From: Pseudactinotalea sp. HY158
GTDB taxonomy: Bacteria; Actinomycetota; Actinomycetes; Actinomycetales; Beutenbergiaceae
NCBI RefSeq assembly: GCF_009660225.1
Contig: NZ_CP045920.1
Location: 2,678,079-2,742,078, forward strand
Reading direction: 5' to 3'
DNA: 64,000 nucleotides
Below are positions 25,601 through 33,286 of the stretch, piece after piece. The notes under the pieces were generated by a model, which was not told the DNA's origin, made no database searches, and saw only the letters and a program-made list of their open reading frames with translations. The translations under genes were made by a program, and so were the position numbers. Every line of letters starts with the position of its first letter. Position 1 is the first letter of the stretch.

Positions 25601-27884
25601 ACTCGGTCGCGTCCGGGAGCACGTCGTCCACGTCGGCGATGACGACCTGGTTGTAGCTGCCGTGCGGGATGAACTCGACGCGGTAGACGTAGGTGTCCTG
25701 CACGAGGGTGCCGTCGACGCCGATCTGGGCGTCAAGGGTGGCGACCCATTCGGAGGCGTCGCGGTCGTAGACGCGCTTGCGCACCTCGGCCTCGTCACCG
25801 TAGGAGGTGGCCTCCGTCTCGGTCTCGGACCAGTAGAGCGGGTCGTCGCCCTCACCGAACAGGGTGGCCTTGTTCGTGATGGTCTTGGTCTCCTTGCCCT
25901 CGAACGGCTTGCTCGTGAGGGTGATGTCGACCTCGTAGCGCTTGTCGGTGCCGCGATCGGCGACGAACGCCTTGCCTGCCTCGCTCAGCTCGATCACGAG
26001 GTTGCCGTCGGCGTCGGTGCTCAGTTCGAAGTTCGCGCCGTCGAGGTTCTGCGAGTCGTAGGAGCCCGACACGTCGATCGTGCTCAGGTCGCTCAGGTCG
26101 AAGATCTCGGTGTCGACGTAGTCGACGATCCGGCTCGAGGCTGCGTCGATGCCCTTGCCCGCCGCGGCCACGAACTTGTAGGTCGCGGTGACCGTCTCAC
26201 CGGGCCTGATCGTCGTGTCGCTCACGTGCCCGGTCTTGGAGAACGCGTCCGGGTCGTTGTAGCCCTCGTCGGTCTCGGGGAGGATCGTCGGGAACGCGTC
26301 CCAACCGGCATTGTGCGGCTTGTCTCCGGCGTCCCAGTAGAAGGAGGCGACGTTGCGGAATTTGTACGAGGTCGCGCCCTGCACGCTCGTCTGGTTTCCG
26401 ACGCTGTCGAGGCCGGCAGTGGTGGTCAGCTGTGCCTTGACGGCGAAGGTGACGTTCGTGCTGTCGTCCTGGCCGACGTTGATGAGCAGGGTCTGCCCGT
26501 CGACGCAGTACTGGCCCACATAGGCGTCGCCGGCGAATGTCGACGCATCCGGGCAGTCGCTCGCCTCGGTGAGGGTGAACCCGGCACTCGCGGTGATGAA
26601 GTCCGTCGCCGTCGTGTTCCAGGTGAGCTGGGTCGGCAGCTCGTCACGAATGACGACGTTGCGCGACAGTTCGAAGTCGGACTTGCCCTGGAGCTTGGTC
26701 AGGTCCGCCTTGAGCGTGTAGGCGATGTCGACCGGCGTGGCGAACGTGCCGTCCTCGGCGACCGCCTCCGGGCTGAACGTCTGCTTGTTCCAGTCGGCGC
26801 TCTTGCCGAAGGCGTTCCCGGGCTCGGGGCTCGGCGGGGCGGCGATGTTCCCGCCGATCCGCTTCGAGGCCGTGCGGTCCGTGTCGCCGAACGTCGCGGT
26901 GTTCTTCAGCTCGACCGAGTAGTTGCCGGGCGCACCCTCGCGCGCGTCGTAGGCCTCCTGGACGAGGGCGGTGAGGCCGTCGATGTCGGTGACCTGCGCC
27001 TTATAGGTGACCGTGAGGATCGAGGGGCCGGGCACGTCGACCGCGCCGGCGAAGGAGGCTGAGGTGCCGTCGGTGCTCGGCGTGACCGTCGGGGCGAAGG
27101 TGAAGTCGCCGGTGGTCTGGTTGAGGCCGTTCGCGTCCCACGTCGTCAGCTTGCCGGCGAAGGAGCCGGGCACGTAGTCCATGGTCGCCGGCAGTACGTC
27201 AGAGATGCCGAAGCCCGTACGCGCCTCGGCGGAGTTCAGGGTGAGCGTGTAGGTGAACACGTGGTCGGCGATCCCGGGCTTGAGCGAGACCACACCCTCA
27301 TCGCTCACCGTGACGTACTGGTTCAGGTCACCGGTGTTCAGCGCCTTGGCGGAGCCGTCGGTCACGTTGGCGAAATTGTCGCCCTCGTTCTTGACGATGA
27401 CGTCGATCGACTGTTCCTCGCCGTCGACCGTCCAGGTCAGCTTGTCGTGGCCGCTCTCGTCGACCGTGTTCACCGTGAACGTCAGGTCGAACACGCCCTG
27501 GTTGACCCCGGCCGGCCACGGATCCTTGAACGTGACCTGGACGTTGTTGCCGTCCGTCGCGAACGTCTCGACCGCCTCGTTGCCCGCGGGAACGCCGGTG
27601 AGCGTCACATTGGTGCCGAGGCCGAAGGTGACGGTCGCGCCCGGGGTCATGGCGTCGGTGTACTGGACCCGGAGCGTGAGGGTGTCGCCCTCCTGCACGA
27701 CGGCCGTGCCGTCGTAGGTCGCCCCGTTGAGCAGGACCTCGGCCGAGTTGATCCCGGGCGTCGCCGCCCGGGCGACCTGGGACAGTCCGATCACGGTGGC
27801 GAGCGCGAGCACGAGACTGAGGCCGAGGGCGATCGCCCGCCTCACTCCCTGCCTGCGCCGCCCCGCGGCGAATGATATGGACAC
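22671..27884 (-). CDS. large sortase-anchored surface protein with five SdrD-B-type repeats
   Basis: A 1737-residue secreted protein. The signal peptide ends at ARA-ATP near residue 41. About 950 residues of beta-rich, isopeptide/DUF11-like modules follow, including FTYTLTLNSAEARTGFGISD and VSNDGGETLVDVVVSDELTSG. Five SdrD-B repeats occupy residues 993-1671. Each starts GDYxWxD and carries a Ca-binding-like DxDxDG loop. They alternate: repeats 1, 3 and 5 have PVLPGVTVEL or QVLPGVTVEL, and repeats 2 and 4 have PGIPGVTVCLVGPDGEP. The C-terminus is MPDTG (1703), a hydrophobic helix and NRRRQLS. Met replaces Leu in the LPXTG motif. A wall-anchored adhesin or fibre is likely. Confidence 0.9.
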   Translation of the reverse strand: MSISFAAGRRRQGVRRAIALGLSLVLALATVIGLSQVARAATPGINSAEVLLNGATYDGTAVVQEGDTLTLRVQYTDAMTPGATVTFGLGTNVTLTGVPAGNEAVETFATDGNNVQVTFKDPWPAGVNQGVFDLTFTVNTVDESGHDKLTWTVDGEEQSIDVIVKNEGDNFANVTDGSAKALNTGDLNQYVTVSDEGVVSLKPGIADHVFTYTLTLNSAEARTGFGISDVLPATMDYVPGSFAGKLTTWDANGLNQTTGDFTFAPTVTPSTDGTSASFAGAVDVPGPSILTVTYKAQVTDIDGLTALVQEAYDAREGAPGNYSVELKNTATFGDTDRTASKRIGGNIAAPPSPEPGNAFGKSADWNKQTFSPEAVAEDGTFATPVDIAYTLKADLTKLQGKSDFELSRNVVIRDELPTQLTWNTTATDFITASAGFTLTEASDCPDASTFAGDAYVGQYCVDGQTLLINVGQDDSTNVTFAVKAQLTTTAGLDSVGNQTSVQGATSYKFRNVASFYWDAGDKPHNAGWDAFPTILPETDEGYNDPDAFSKTGHVSDTTIRPGETVTATYKFVAAAGKGIDAASSRIVDYVDTEIFDLSDLSTIDVSGSYDSQNLDGANFELSTDADGNLVIELSEAGKAFVADRGTDKRYEVDITLTSKPFEGKETKTITNKATLFGEGDDPLYWSETETEATSYGDEAEVRKRVYDRDASEWVATLDAQIGVDGTLVQDTYVYRVEFIPHGSYNQVVIADVDDVLPDATEFLGFVTEANAATGENPTAGPVDIGGNLDALFADGVVTLQQRAGTKLQAGAPIAAYFAVKITDNTAPIVNKIGSTEATITPLDPPSVDIEKWTSEDGSDGPAYDESGALTNDGYAGDFDEGSSKSLTHGTDQEIAFTVSNDGGETLVDVVVSDELTSGAGAIENLVCTFPDESTGTTWEGPFEPAAQFECTGTLPGLNAGETHSDTATVTAVGNTSEDEVTDSDDWNGHVESYAVGDYTWIDTNRDGVQDGDEPVLPGVTVELLDESGAVIDTTTTDDQGRYLFDNLPAGTYQVKFTLTDEQAAIYQFTQAGAGEDDAADSDADVTTGLTATFVLDDSNEALTNDYTDQEFGATQGVDPTWDAGVNLKSVSVGDYVWVDSDRDGLQDEGEPGIPGVTVCLVGPDGEPVTDVFGDVVEPVVTGPNGEYTFENLPALTGDDVYTVCIDRDASAEALEPYVPTTPGAGDDRGVDSSTWEASSEPGGLSQDGDRDPTLDFGFVVKSYAIGDYVWIDSNRDGIQDDGEQVLPGVTVELTNADGEPVTDVFGELVEPTTTDAEGRYLFDNLPAGTYQVQFTLTDEQALVYQFTQLDAGEDDAADSDADVTTGLTATFVLDGSNEALTTDYDREFGATQGVDPTWDAGVNLKSVSVGDYVWVDENRDGLQDEGEPGIPGVTVCLVGPDGEPVTDVFGEPVGPVVTDENGHYTFDDLPALTGDDVYTVCIDRDASAEALEPYVPTTLGAGDDRGVDSSTWEASSEPGGLSQDGDRDPSLDFGFVVKSYAVGDYVWIDSDKDGVQGEGEQVLPGVTVELTDADGEPVTDVYGTVVAPTTTDDQGRYLFDNLPAGTYQVKFTLTAEQAAVYQLTQQGAGDNAGLDSDADPATGWTVTFTLDDANEALTSDYDREFGATQGVDPTWDAGVFLTPVPGETPSETPSAEAPAPGPMPDTGSSAPVGAIVAALALLGLGGVLLTNRRRQLS
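22840..24905 (-). repeat. tandem SdrD-B coding repeats with an 831-bp period
   Basis: The DNA coding the alternating repeats is itself nearly duplicated. For example, the segments beginning at 23320 and 24151, and at 23641 and 24472, are each 831 bases apart, which is 277 codons, with few base differences. The unit is a pair of two unlike repeats. Such long near-identical repeats can recombine and are easily mis-assembled. Confidence 0.8.
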
Positions 27885-28110
27885 GGCTATCTCTCCTCGT
27901 ATCGAGATGTTTCGTCGAGCACGGCGACCGGGGACAGCACGAATGGCGCCCCTCGGCCCCGATTATGACGAAAGACTAGTCCGCGCCGGGACGAGCGTCT
28001 AGGACGTCCTGCCCAGTCCACCATTCGGACAACAGCTGCCGTGTGATGGCGCGGATCACGAGCATCGCCGGACGTCTTGGCGTGGACAACATCACAGTCG
28101 CGTCATGACG

Positions 28111-28142
28111 AAGGCGCCCGCACGTCACGTGGCGGGCGCCTT
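28111..28142. terminator. hairpin downstream of the nitroreductase-like gene
   Basis: AAGGCGCCCGC (28111-28121) pairs with GCGGGCGCCTT (28132-28142). It lies 16 bases beyond the stop of the minus-strand gene that ends at 28159. Confidence 0.7.
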
Positions 28143-28158
28143 GCGGGCTCGGGGCCGC

Positions 28159-28761
28159 TCAGTCGAAGATCGGTCCCTTGGTCCGGGTCCGCTTGAGCTC
28201 GTAGAAACCCGGGTAGGAGGCGACGGCGACGACGCCGTCGAAGACCCGTCCGGCCTCCTCTCCGCGGGGGGCGGGGGTCATGACCGGGCCGAAGAAGGCG
28301 GTGCCGTCGACGGCCACGATCGGGGTGCCGACGTCCTCCCCGACGAGGTCGAGTCCGCGCTGGTGCGAGGCCCGCAGCGATTCGTCGAGTTCCTCCGAGC
28401 CGGCATAGTCGATCAGCTCCGCCGGCAGGCCGACCTCGGCGAGCGCCTCGACGATGATCTGCTCGTAGTCACGGCGCCCGCCGGGGTGGATCCGGATGCC
28501 GATCTCGTCGTACAGCGGCTTGACGTGCTCCTGCCCGTGCAACTCCCGGGCGGCGTTGACCACCCGCGCCGGGCCCCACGCGCGGTCCATGAGCTTGCGG
28601 TACTCGGGGTCGACGTCCTGACCCTCGTTGAGCACCGAGAGGCTCATGATGTGCCAGGTGACGTCGACGTCGCGGACCTGTTCCACCTCCCCCATCCACC
28701 GCGAGGTCATCCACGCCCACGGGCAGGTCGGGTCGAACCAGAAGTCGACAGCCGCACTCAT
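28159..28761 (-). CDS. DsbA-fold protein of the mycothiol-dependent nitroreductase (Rv2466c) family
   Basis: A 200-residue thioredoxin-fold protein close in pattern to M. tuberculosis Rv2466c. Shared features are DFWFDPTCPWAW, TSRWMGEVEQVRD, HIMSLSVLNE, RAWGPARVVNAA, VGEDVGTPIVAVDGTAFFGP and the C-terminal YPGFYELKRTRT. Rv2466c uses CPWC with mycothiol. Here the second Cys is Ala (CPWA), leaving a monothiol site. The ATG follows AGAAGGAGC. It is a single gene and points to a mycothiol-producing actinobacterium. Confidence 0.88.
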   Translation of the reverse strand: MSAAVDFWFDPTCPWAWMTSRWMGEVEQVRDVDVTWHIMSLSVLNEGQDVDPEYRKLMDRAWGPARVVNAARELHGQEHVKPLYDEIGIRIHPGGRRDYEQIIVEALAEVGLPAELIDYAGSEELDESLRASHQRGLDLVGEDVGTPIVAVDGTAFFGPVMTPAPRGEEAGRVFDGVVAVASYPGFYELKRTRTKGPIFD

Positions 28762-28862
28762 ATTGCTCCTTCTCTCCATTGTCGGCCGGCCCATGCCGGC
28801 ACCACACATCCGGGTGAACCCACCCGGATCGGTCGTTGTTCCGCCTCCGCGCGGCGATCTCG

Positions 28863-29321
28863 TCACGCGAGCGTGAAGAGCCGCTCCCCCGGGCCCACCG
28901 CGGTCCCGGGTGCGGCGGGCTGCTCGACCCGGGCGGCGCCGAGCGCGATCACGGGCACGAGCGGGCTGAGCGCTCCCAGGGCGGACAGGTCCCACGTGAT
29001 GAGCGGGTCGCCGGCGCGCACGTCGGCCCCGACGGCGGTGTGCGCCCGGAACGGGCCGCCGCCCAGGGTCACGGTGTCGATGCCCAGGTGCACGAGGATG
29101 CCCGCGTCGCCGCTCTCGATCACGAACGCGTGCGGGTGGAGCACGGCGACCCGCCCGTCGACGGGGGCGAGCACCGAGATCGCGCCCTCGCCCGCCGCGC
29201 CGGCGGACCGGGCCGGATCGATCGCGCGGCCCGGGCCGACCAGTTCCTCGGCGAAGACCGTGTCGGGCACCGACGCGAGCGCCACGATCTCCCCGGCGAG
29301 CGGGGCGAGTACAGCGATCAT
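28863..29321 (-). CDS. crr: PTS EIIA component, glucose/GlcNAc family
   Basis: A 152-residue free EIIA domain. It starts with the family pattern VLAPLAGEIVALASVPDTVF. The two active-site histidines are kept, in HAFVIESGDAG near residue 75 and LVHLGIDTVTLGG near residue 90. It accepts phosphate from HPr and passes it to EIIB. Its start overlaps the stop of the MalQ-like gene by four bases. The EIIB gene lies just upstream of that gene, so both cytoplasmic domains are present but no EIIC occurs in the window. Confidence 0.9.
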   Translation of the reverse strand: MIAVLAPLAGEIVALASVPDTVFAEELVGPGRAIDPARSAGAAGEGAISVLAPVDGRVAVLHPHAFVIESGDAGILVHLGIDTVTLGGGPFRAHTAVGADVRAGDPLITWDLSALGALSPLVPVIALGAARVEQPAAPGTAVGPGERLFTLA

Positions 29322-31408
29322 CGCCCGGCCCCGCCCGCAGGCTCCCCCGCGAGTTCACGCAGGTCGGCCGCGATCGCACCGACGAGGGAGGTGAAGCGCA
29401 CGGATCCGCGCACGTCGTCCACGAGCACGGCCCGCCCGGAACCGTCGGCCAGCGGCAGCCGCCCGCTGGGATAGCCGCCGGCGGGATCGGGCATCGACTG
29501 CGGGCGCCGCTCGCCCACCGCGTCGGCGAGCGCCACCGAGACGAGCCGGGCCGGGGTGCGCACGAGCGCCCGATAGAGCGCCTCGATCACCTCCCGCTCC
29601 GTGGCCTCGAGCGGGAGGAGGTACTGCTCTCGCAGCGCGGTGAGGGTGCGCTCGCGCCGGCTCCGGGCCGCGAGCCGCGCGCCCGCCAGATCCTCGAGGA
29701 GGCCGAGTCGATCGGCCAGGTCGAGGTGCTCCCCGGCGAGGAAGCCGGCGCTCGGAATCGTATCGACGACGACGCTCGCCAGCGTGGTCGTCGGCAGCTG
29801 GGCGGGGCCCAGGTCCCAGACGCGCGCGGTCCGCCAGAACTCGCCCGGGAGCTCGCGCGCGGCATCGGCCTCCGGACCGGCCGCCGAGCTGTCGGCCGGG
29901 CCGGGCGCCGGGCCGTCGGTCTGATCGTCCCGGGCCCCGCGGCCGTCAGCGCGGCCGGTCGCGGGCTCGTCGAGCACGAGGAGCCGGTTCCCGGCGGCGG
30001 CGGCAATGAGGCTGCCCACGTCGGTCAGTTCGGTTTCGGCGAGCGCGGGGTGGAGGGGGCGGTCGATGCCGGTGTCCGCGGGCAGGTGCACGAGCAGCCC
30101 CCCGCAGGTGCGACCGGCCGTGCGGATCCAGTGCGCCCAGCGCAGCGACGGGTCGAGGGTGCACCAGGTGGCCGCGCGGGCCGCCTCCAGGTCGACCGGG
30201 GCGAGGATCCCGATCGTCATTCCCGCGATCCGCGCGGCCCGCTGCGCCCGCGCGGCCTGCTCGGTGCCGATCCACGCCAGCCACGTGTAGAAGCGTTCGG
30301 GCGAGTCCGTACCGGCCTCCGGGGTGCCCGCGGCCTCGACGCAGGCGCGCGCGTGCTCGGCCAGCAGCTGCCCGCCGCGTTCCCGGAACACGGCGAAGGC
30401 CTCCTCGCGGGCCGCGGAGCGTCCGGCCGCGTAGATGGTCTCGAGCGCGGACCGCTTCGCCTCCCAGGCGGCCGCCGGGTCGATCGCGGCGGCGTCGGTG
30501 TTCCACGGGCGCACCGCCTCGGTTCCCCACTCCACGAGGGTGCGCTGGGCCCCGGGCAGGTAGGCCACCTCGCGGATGTCCTCGGGGCGGATGTGGATCG
30601 GGTCCGGGAAGGGCCCGCGCGGCAGCCCGGATCCGCCCATCCGGGCTGACTCGGCTGAATCGGACGCACCTCCTGCAGCGACTCGATCGGCCGAATCGGC
30701 TGGATCGGCTGAATCGGCTGGGCTGCCTGCAGCGACTCGAGCGGCTGGATCAGCTGGATCAGCTGAAGCGGCTGGATCGGTGTGACCGGCCGGCGCGAGT
30801 CGCGCGACCGGAGGATTGAGCTGGAGGAAGTCGGCCCCGGCGCGGGCCGCGACGACGGCGAGGTCGGCCAGGTCGGCCCAGTCCCCGATCCCCCACGAGC
30901 GCGCGCTCCGCACGGCGTGCAGGTCGAGACTCAGGCCCCAGCCTCGGCCGCCGTACTCCTGCCGGCCGAACCGGGGTGGGCGGTGGATCGCGGCCTCCTC
31001 GCCGCGGCCCGGTGCGGCCTCGGCGCCCTCGCCGCCCGCTCGCACGGCGGCGGCCTCGAGGCCGTCGGGCTCGGGCGCCACGATGACGGGGGCGCGAGCC
31101 GTGCTCAGCTCGCCGGCATGGTCGATCGTGGCCACGAGTTCGTGCCAACCCGCGGGAACGCCCACGAGCGAGAAGCGTGCGCGACCCAGCCGGGCGCCGT
31201 CCACAAGCTCGGCGGGAGTCCAGTCCTCGACCTGGGCGAGCAGCGCCTGCCCGCCCTGCTCGAGCTCCGCCCGCAGGAGCACGTGGGCACCGTCGGGAAC
31301 GTGCACGGGAACGGTCGCGCCGGCGCCGACGCGGCCCAGCACGAGCGGCGGCAGCACCTCGCGCCAGCGATCGTCGACGGTGACGGCTCCCTTGAGCACG
31401 TTTTCCAC
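29318..31408 (-). CDS. MalQ-like (GH77) protein, probably catalytically inactive
   Basis: A 696-residue relative of 4-alpha-glucanotransferase. The fold is supported by GRGWGLSLDLHAVRSARSWGIGD, DFLQLNP, IRPEDIREV, GMTIGI, AGFLAGEHLDLADRLGLL and RTPARLVSVALADAVGERR. Three catalytic regions look lost. RIDH is replaced by a WIRTAGRTCGG stretch near residue 425, GEDLG by LLVLDEPATG near residue 475, and TTHDxPP by VVVDTIPS near residue 545. A Ser/Asp/Pro/Ala-rich insert fills residues 205-265, where the SPYLPVSRRF loop should be. The start is GTG behind GGGGAG; an ATG at 31441 is possible. It is coupled to EIIA. Confidence 0.75.
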   Translation of the reverse strand: MENVLKGAVTVDDRWREVLPPLVLGRVGAGATVPVHVPDGAHVLLRAELEQGGQALLAQVEDWTPAELVDGARLGRARFSLVGVPAGWHELVATIDHAGELSTARAPVIVAPEPDGLEAAAVRAGGEGAEAAPGRGEEAAIHRPPRFGRQEYGGRGWGLSLDLHAVRSARSWGIGDWADLADLAVVAARAGADFLQLNPPVARLAPAGHTDPAASADPADPAARVAAGSPADSADPADSADRVAAGGASDSAESARMGGSGLPRGPFPDPIHIRPEDIREVAYLPGAQRTLVEWGTEAVRPWNTDAAAIDPAAAWEAKRSALETIYAAGRSAAREEAFAVFRERGGQLLAEHARACVEAAGTPEAGTDSPERFYTWLAWIGTEQAARAQRAARIAGMTIGILAPVDLEAARAATWCTLDPSLRWAHWIRTAGRTCGGLLVHLPADTGIDRPLHPALAETELTDVGSLIAAAAGNRLLVLDEPATGRADGRGARDDQTDGPAPGPADSSAAGPEADAARELPGEFWRTARVWDLGPAQLPTTTLASVVVDTIPSAGFLAGEHLDLADRLGLLEDLAGARLAARSRRERTLTALREQYLLPLEATEREVIEALYRALVRTPARLVSVALADAVGERRPQSMPDPAGGYPSGRLPLADGSGRAVLVDDVRGSVRFTSLVGAIAADLRELAGEPAGGAGR

Positions 31409-31477
31409 ATCTCTCCCCTGGTGTCGGGACGGGTGTTCCATGATTTTGCCAGACGCCGGGCGGGAGCGGACACGACG

Positions 31478-31505
31478 ACGCCCCCGAACGCGCGTCCGGG
31501 GGCGT
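31478..31505. terminator. hairpin between EIIB and the MalQ-like gene
   Basis: ACGCCCCCG (31478-31486) pairs with CGGGGGCGT (31497-31505). It lies 13 bases after the EIIB stop, so EIIB and the MalQ-like/EIIA pair may be partly uncoupled. Confidence 0.55.
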
Positions 31506-31517
31506 GAAGGTCTCGGT

Positions 31518-31751
31518 TCAGCTCCGCAGCGCCCGCACGTTCTCGGCGAGCACGTCGGCCTCGGGGCCGACGACGACCTGCACCACCCGCCCTGAACGGA
31601 CCACGCCGAAGGCGCCGCTGGCGCGCAGGGCGTCCTCGTTCACGAGGCCCGGGTCCGTCACCTCCACGCGCAGCCGTGTGATGCACGGTTCGAGCTCCAC
31701 CACGTTGGTGCTTCCGCCAAGAGCCGCGAGGATCTCTTCCGCCTTACTCAC
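31518..31751 (-). CDS. PTS EIIB component, glucose/GlcNAc family (NagF-like)
   Basis: A 77-residue free EIIB domain. The phosphorylated Cys is in LEPCITRLRVEV near residue 23, and GVVRSGRVVQVVVGPEADVLAENV closes the fold. Separate EIIB genes of this size are typical of the actinobacterial GlcNAc system, such as Streptomyces NagF. With the nearby EIIA it could serve an EIIC encoded elsewhere. Hexosaminidase genes in the window are consistent with amino-sugar use, but specificity is inferred. Confidence 0.87.
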   Translation of the reverse strand: MSKAEEILAALGGSTNVVELEPCITRLRVEVTDPGLVNEDALRASGAFGVVRSGRVVQVVVGPEADVLAENVRALRS

Positions 31752-31905
31752 TGTGTCTCCTGCTCCCGCTTTTAGTGTGACTCAGGCCATTGTAGGCCGA
31801 CGGACCCGCCGATGCGCCAGGAAGCGGATGATCGGGTTCGAGACCGACGGTCGGCGTCGCCTCCGACGCGATGAGGCGGGTCCGGGTCGCCTCGGGTCGT
31901 CGCCG

Positions 31906-32691
31906 TCAGGCGAAGTCGGTCCCGGTGGCCTCGTGCACGCCGGTGATCATCGCAACGACCTCCTCGGGTTTCGTGTCCCGGGTCTCCAGGTGCCCGACCA
32001 TGCGGCCGTGCCGCAGCACCCACACCGTGTCCACCAGGTCGAATACCTGGCGCAGGTTGTGGCTGATCATCAGCATGGCGATCCCCTGACGCTTGAGGCC
32101 GCGGATGATCTCCTCGACCTTCGCGGTCTCCTGCACGCCCAGGGCCGCGGTCGGCTCGTCGAGCACGATGATGCGCGAGCCCCACCCCGCCGCGCGCGCG
32201 ATCGCCACGCCCTGCCGCTGCCCGCCCGACATGCCGAGCACCGGCGCGTGAAGATCGGGGATCTGCACGCCGGTCGTGGCCAGGATGTCGCGGGCCTTGG
32301 AGCGCATCGACTTGACGTTGAGGACGCTGAACGGGCCCAGCCGCAGCCGGTACTCCTCCCGGCCGAGGAAGAGGTTGGCCGCCACGTCGAGGTGCTCCGC
32401 CAGGGCCAGCGTCTGATACACGGTCTCGATGCCGGCCCTGCGGGCGTCGAGGGGCGAGTGGAAGTGCACGATGTTGCCGCCGAACCACACCTGCCCACGG
32501 TCGGGGGTGTCGGCGCCGGTCAGGATCTTGACCAGCGTCGACTTCCCGGCCCCGTTGTCGCCCACCAGCGCGACGTGCTCGCCCTGACGGACCTCAAGGT
32601 CGACCTCGGCCAGCGCCTGCAGGCCGCCGAAGCGCTTGCTCACCTTGCGCGCCTGCAGGAGGGGTCCGAGCACCGTGGTGCTATTGGACAT
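31906..32691 (-). CDS. sugar ABC importer ATPase, single cassette (FrcA type)
   Basis: A 261-residue ATPase. Walker A is GDNGAGKST near residue 43, the Q-loop reads VYQTLAL, the signature is MSGGQRQGVAIARA, Walker B IIVLDEPTAALG, and the switch His is in MLMISHNLRQVF. Single-cassette ATPases of this kind occur in fructose-type CUT2 importers. Its start overlaps the last 11 bases of the binding-protein gene. Because that gene is split by an insertion sequence, expression from the upstream promoter is probably reduced. Confidence 0.92.
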   Translation of the reverse strand: MSNSTTVLGPLLQARKVSKRFGGLQALAEVDLEVRQGEHVALVGDNGAGKSTLVKILTGADTPDRGQVWFGGNIVHFHSPLDARRAGIETVYQTLALAEHLDVAANLFLGREEYRLRLGPFSVLNVKSMRSKARDILATTGVQIPDLHAPVLGMSGGQRQGVAIARAAGWGSRIIVLDEPTAALGVQETAKVEEIIRGLKRQGIAMLMISHNLRQVFDLVDTVWVLRHGRMVGHLETRDTKPEEVVAMITGVHEATGTDFA

Positions 32692-33286
32692 ACTGCAACC
32701 AGGGGTCGTCGTCGGGCAACGGCGGGTTCGAACAACTCGGATCGAGGATGGCCTGATACTTCTCCTCGTTCATGTTGTCGGTCGTGACGGCGTAGATTCC
32801 GGTGTCCTCGCTCTTGACCTCGACGCCGTTGCGGATGTGCTGCACCATGGCCACGACCGAGTCGAAGCCCATGCGGAACGGGTTCTGAACGATCAGGGCG
32901 CTGATCTCGCCGGTGCCGAGCGACTTGACCTCGTCCGGCGCGGCGTCCCAGCCGACGAGCGTGATCTTGCCGCTGAGCCCGCGCTGCTTCACGGCCTGCG
33001 AGGCTCCGATCACGGACGGCTCATTCGATCCGAAGATGCCGTCGAGGTCGGGATGGGCGGTGAGGATGTTGTTCGCGACCGTCAGGGCCTTGTTGGCGTC
33101 ACTCCCGTCGGCCTGGTCGGCCACGAGTTCGAGACCCGGGTAGTCCTTCAGGCCGGTGGTGAAGCCCTTCTTGCGCTGGTCGTTGGTCATCGACCCGGGC
33201 TGGAACTCGATGAGGGCGACCGTTCCCTTGCCATCCAGGTACTGATTCATCAACTTGGCCACGTGCTTGGCGCCGGCGATGTTGTC
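32681..33286 (-). pseudogene. 3' part of an interrupted sugar-binding lipoprotein gene
   Basis: This part codes the second half of a periplasmic-binding-type protein. It begins at IAGAKHVAKLMNQYL and continues with SMTNDQRKKGFTTGLKDYPG, FGSNEPSVIGASQAV, TLVGWDAAPDEVKSL and the end PWLQYVQ. It lacks a signal peptide and start because an ISL3-type element lies at 33287-34729. Removing that element and one 8-bp target copy joins it in frame to the 5' part at FATDN-IAGAK, giving a 356-residue protein. The stop overlaps the ATPase start. Confidence 0.93.
33279..33286. repeat. target site duplication, left copy
   Basis: ATGTTGTC here is repeated exactly at 34730-34737. An 8-bp duplication is normal for ISL3-family elements and marks the insertion point in the binding-protein gene. 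Confidence 0.9.

Noticed and set aside
22671-27875. Long plus-strand open frames opposite the adhesin (such as 23496-27062)
   Set aside because: They are antisense shadows of a repeat-rich, GC-biased gene. The minus-strand frame has a signal peptide, known domains and a sortase motif.
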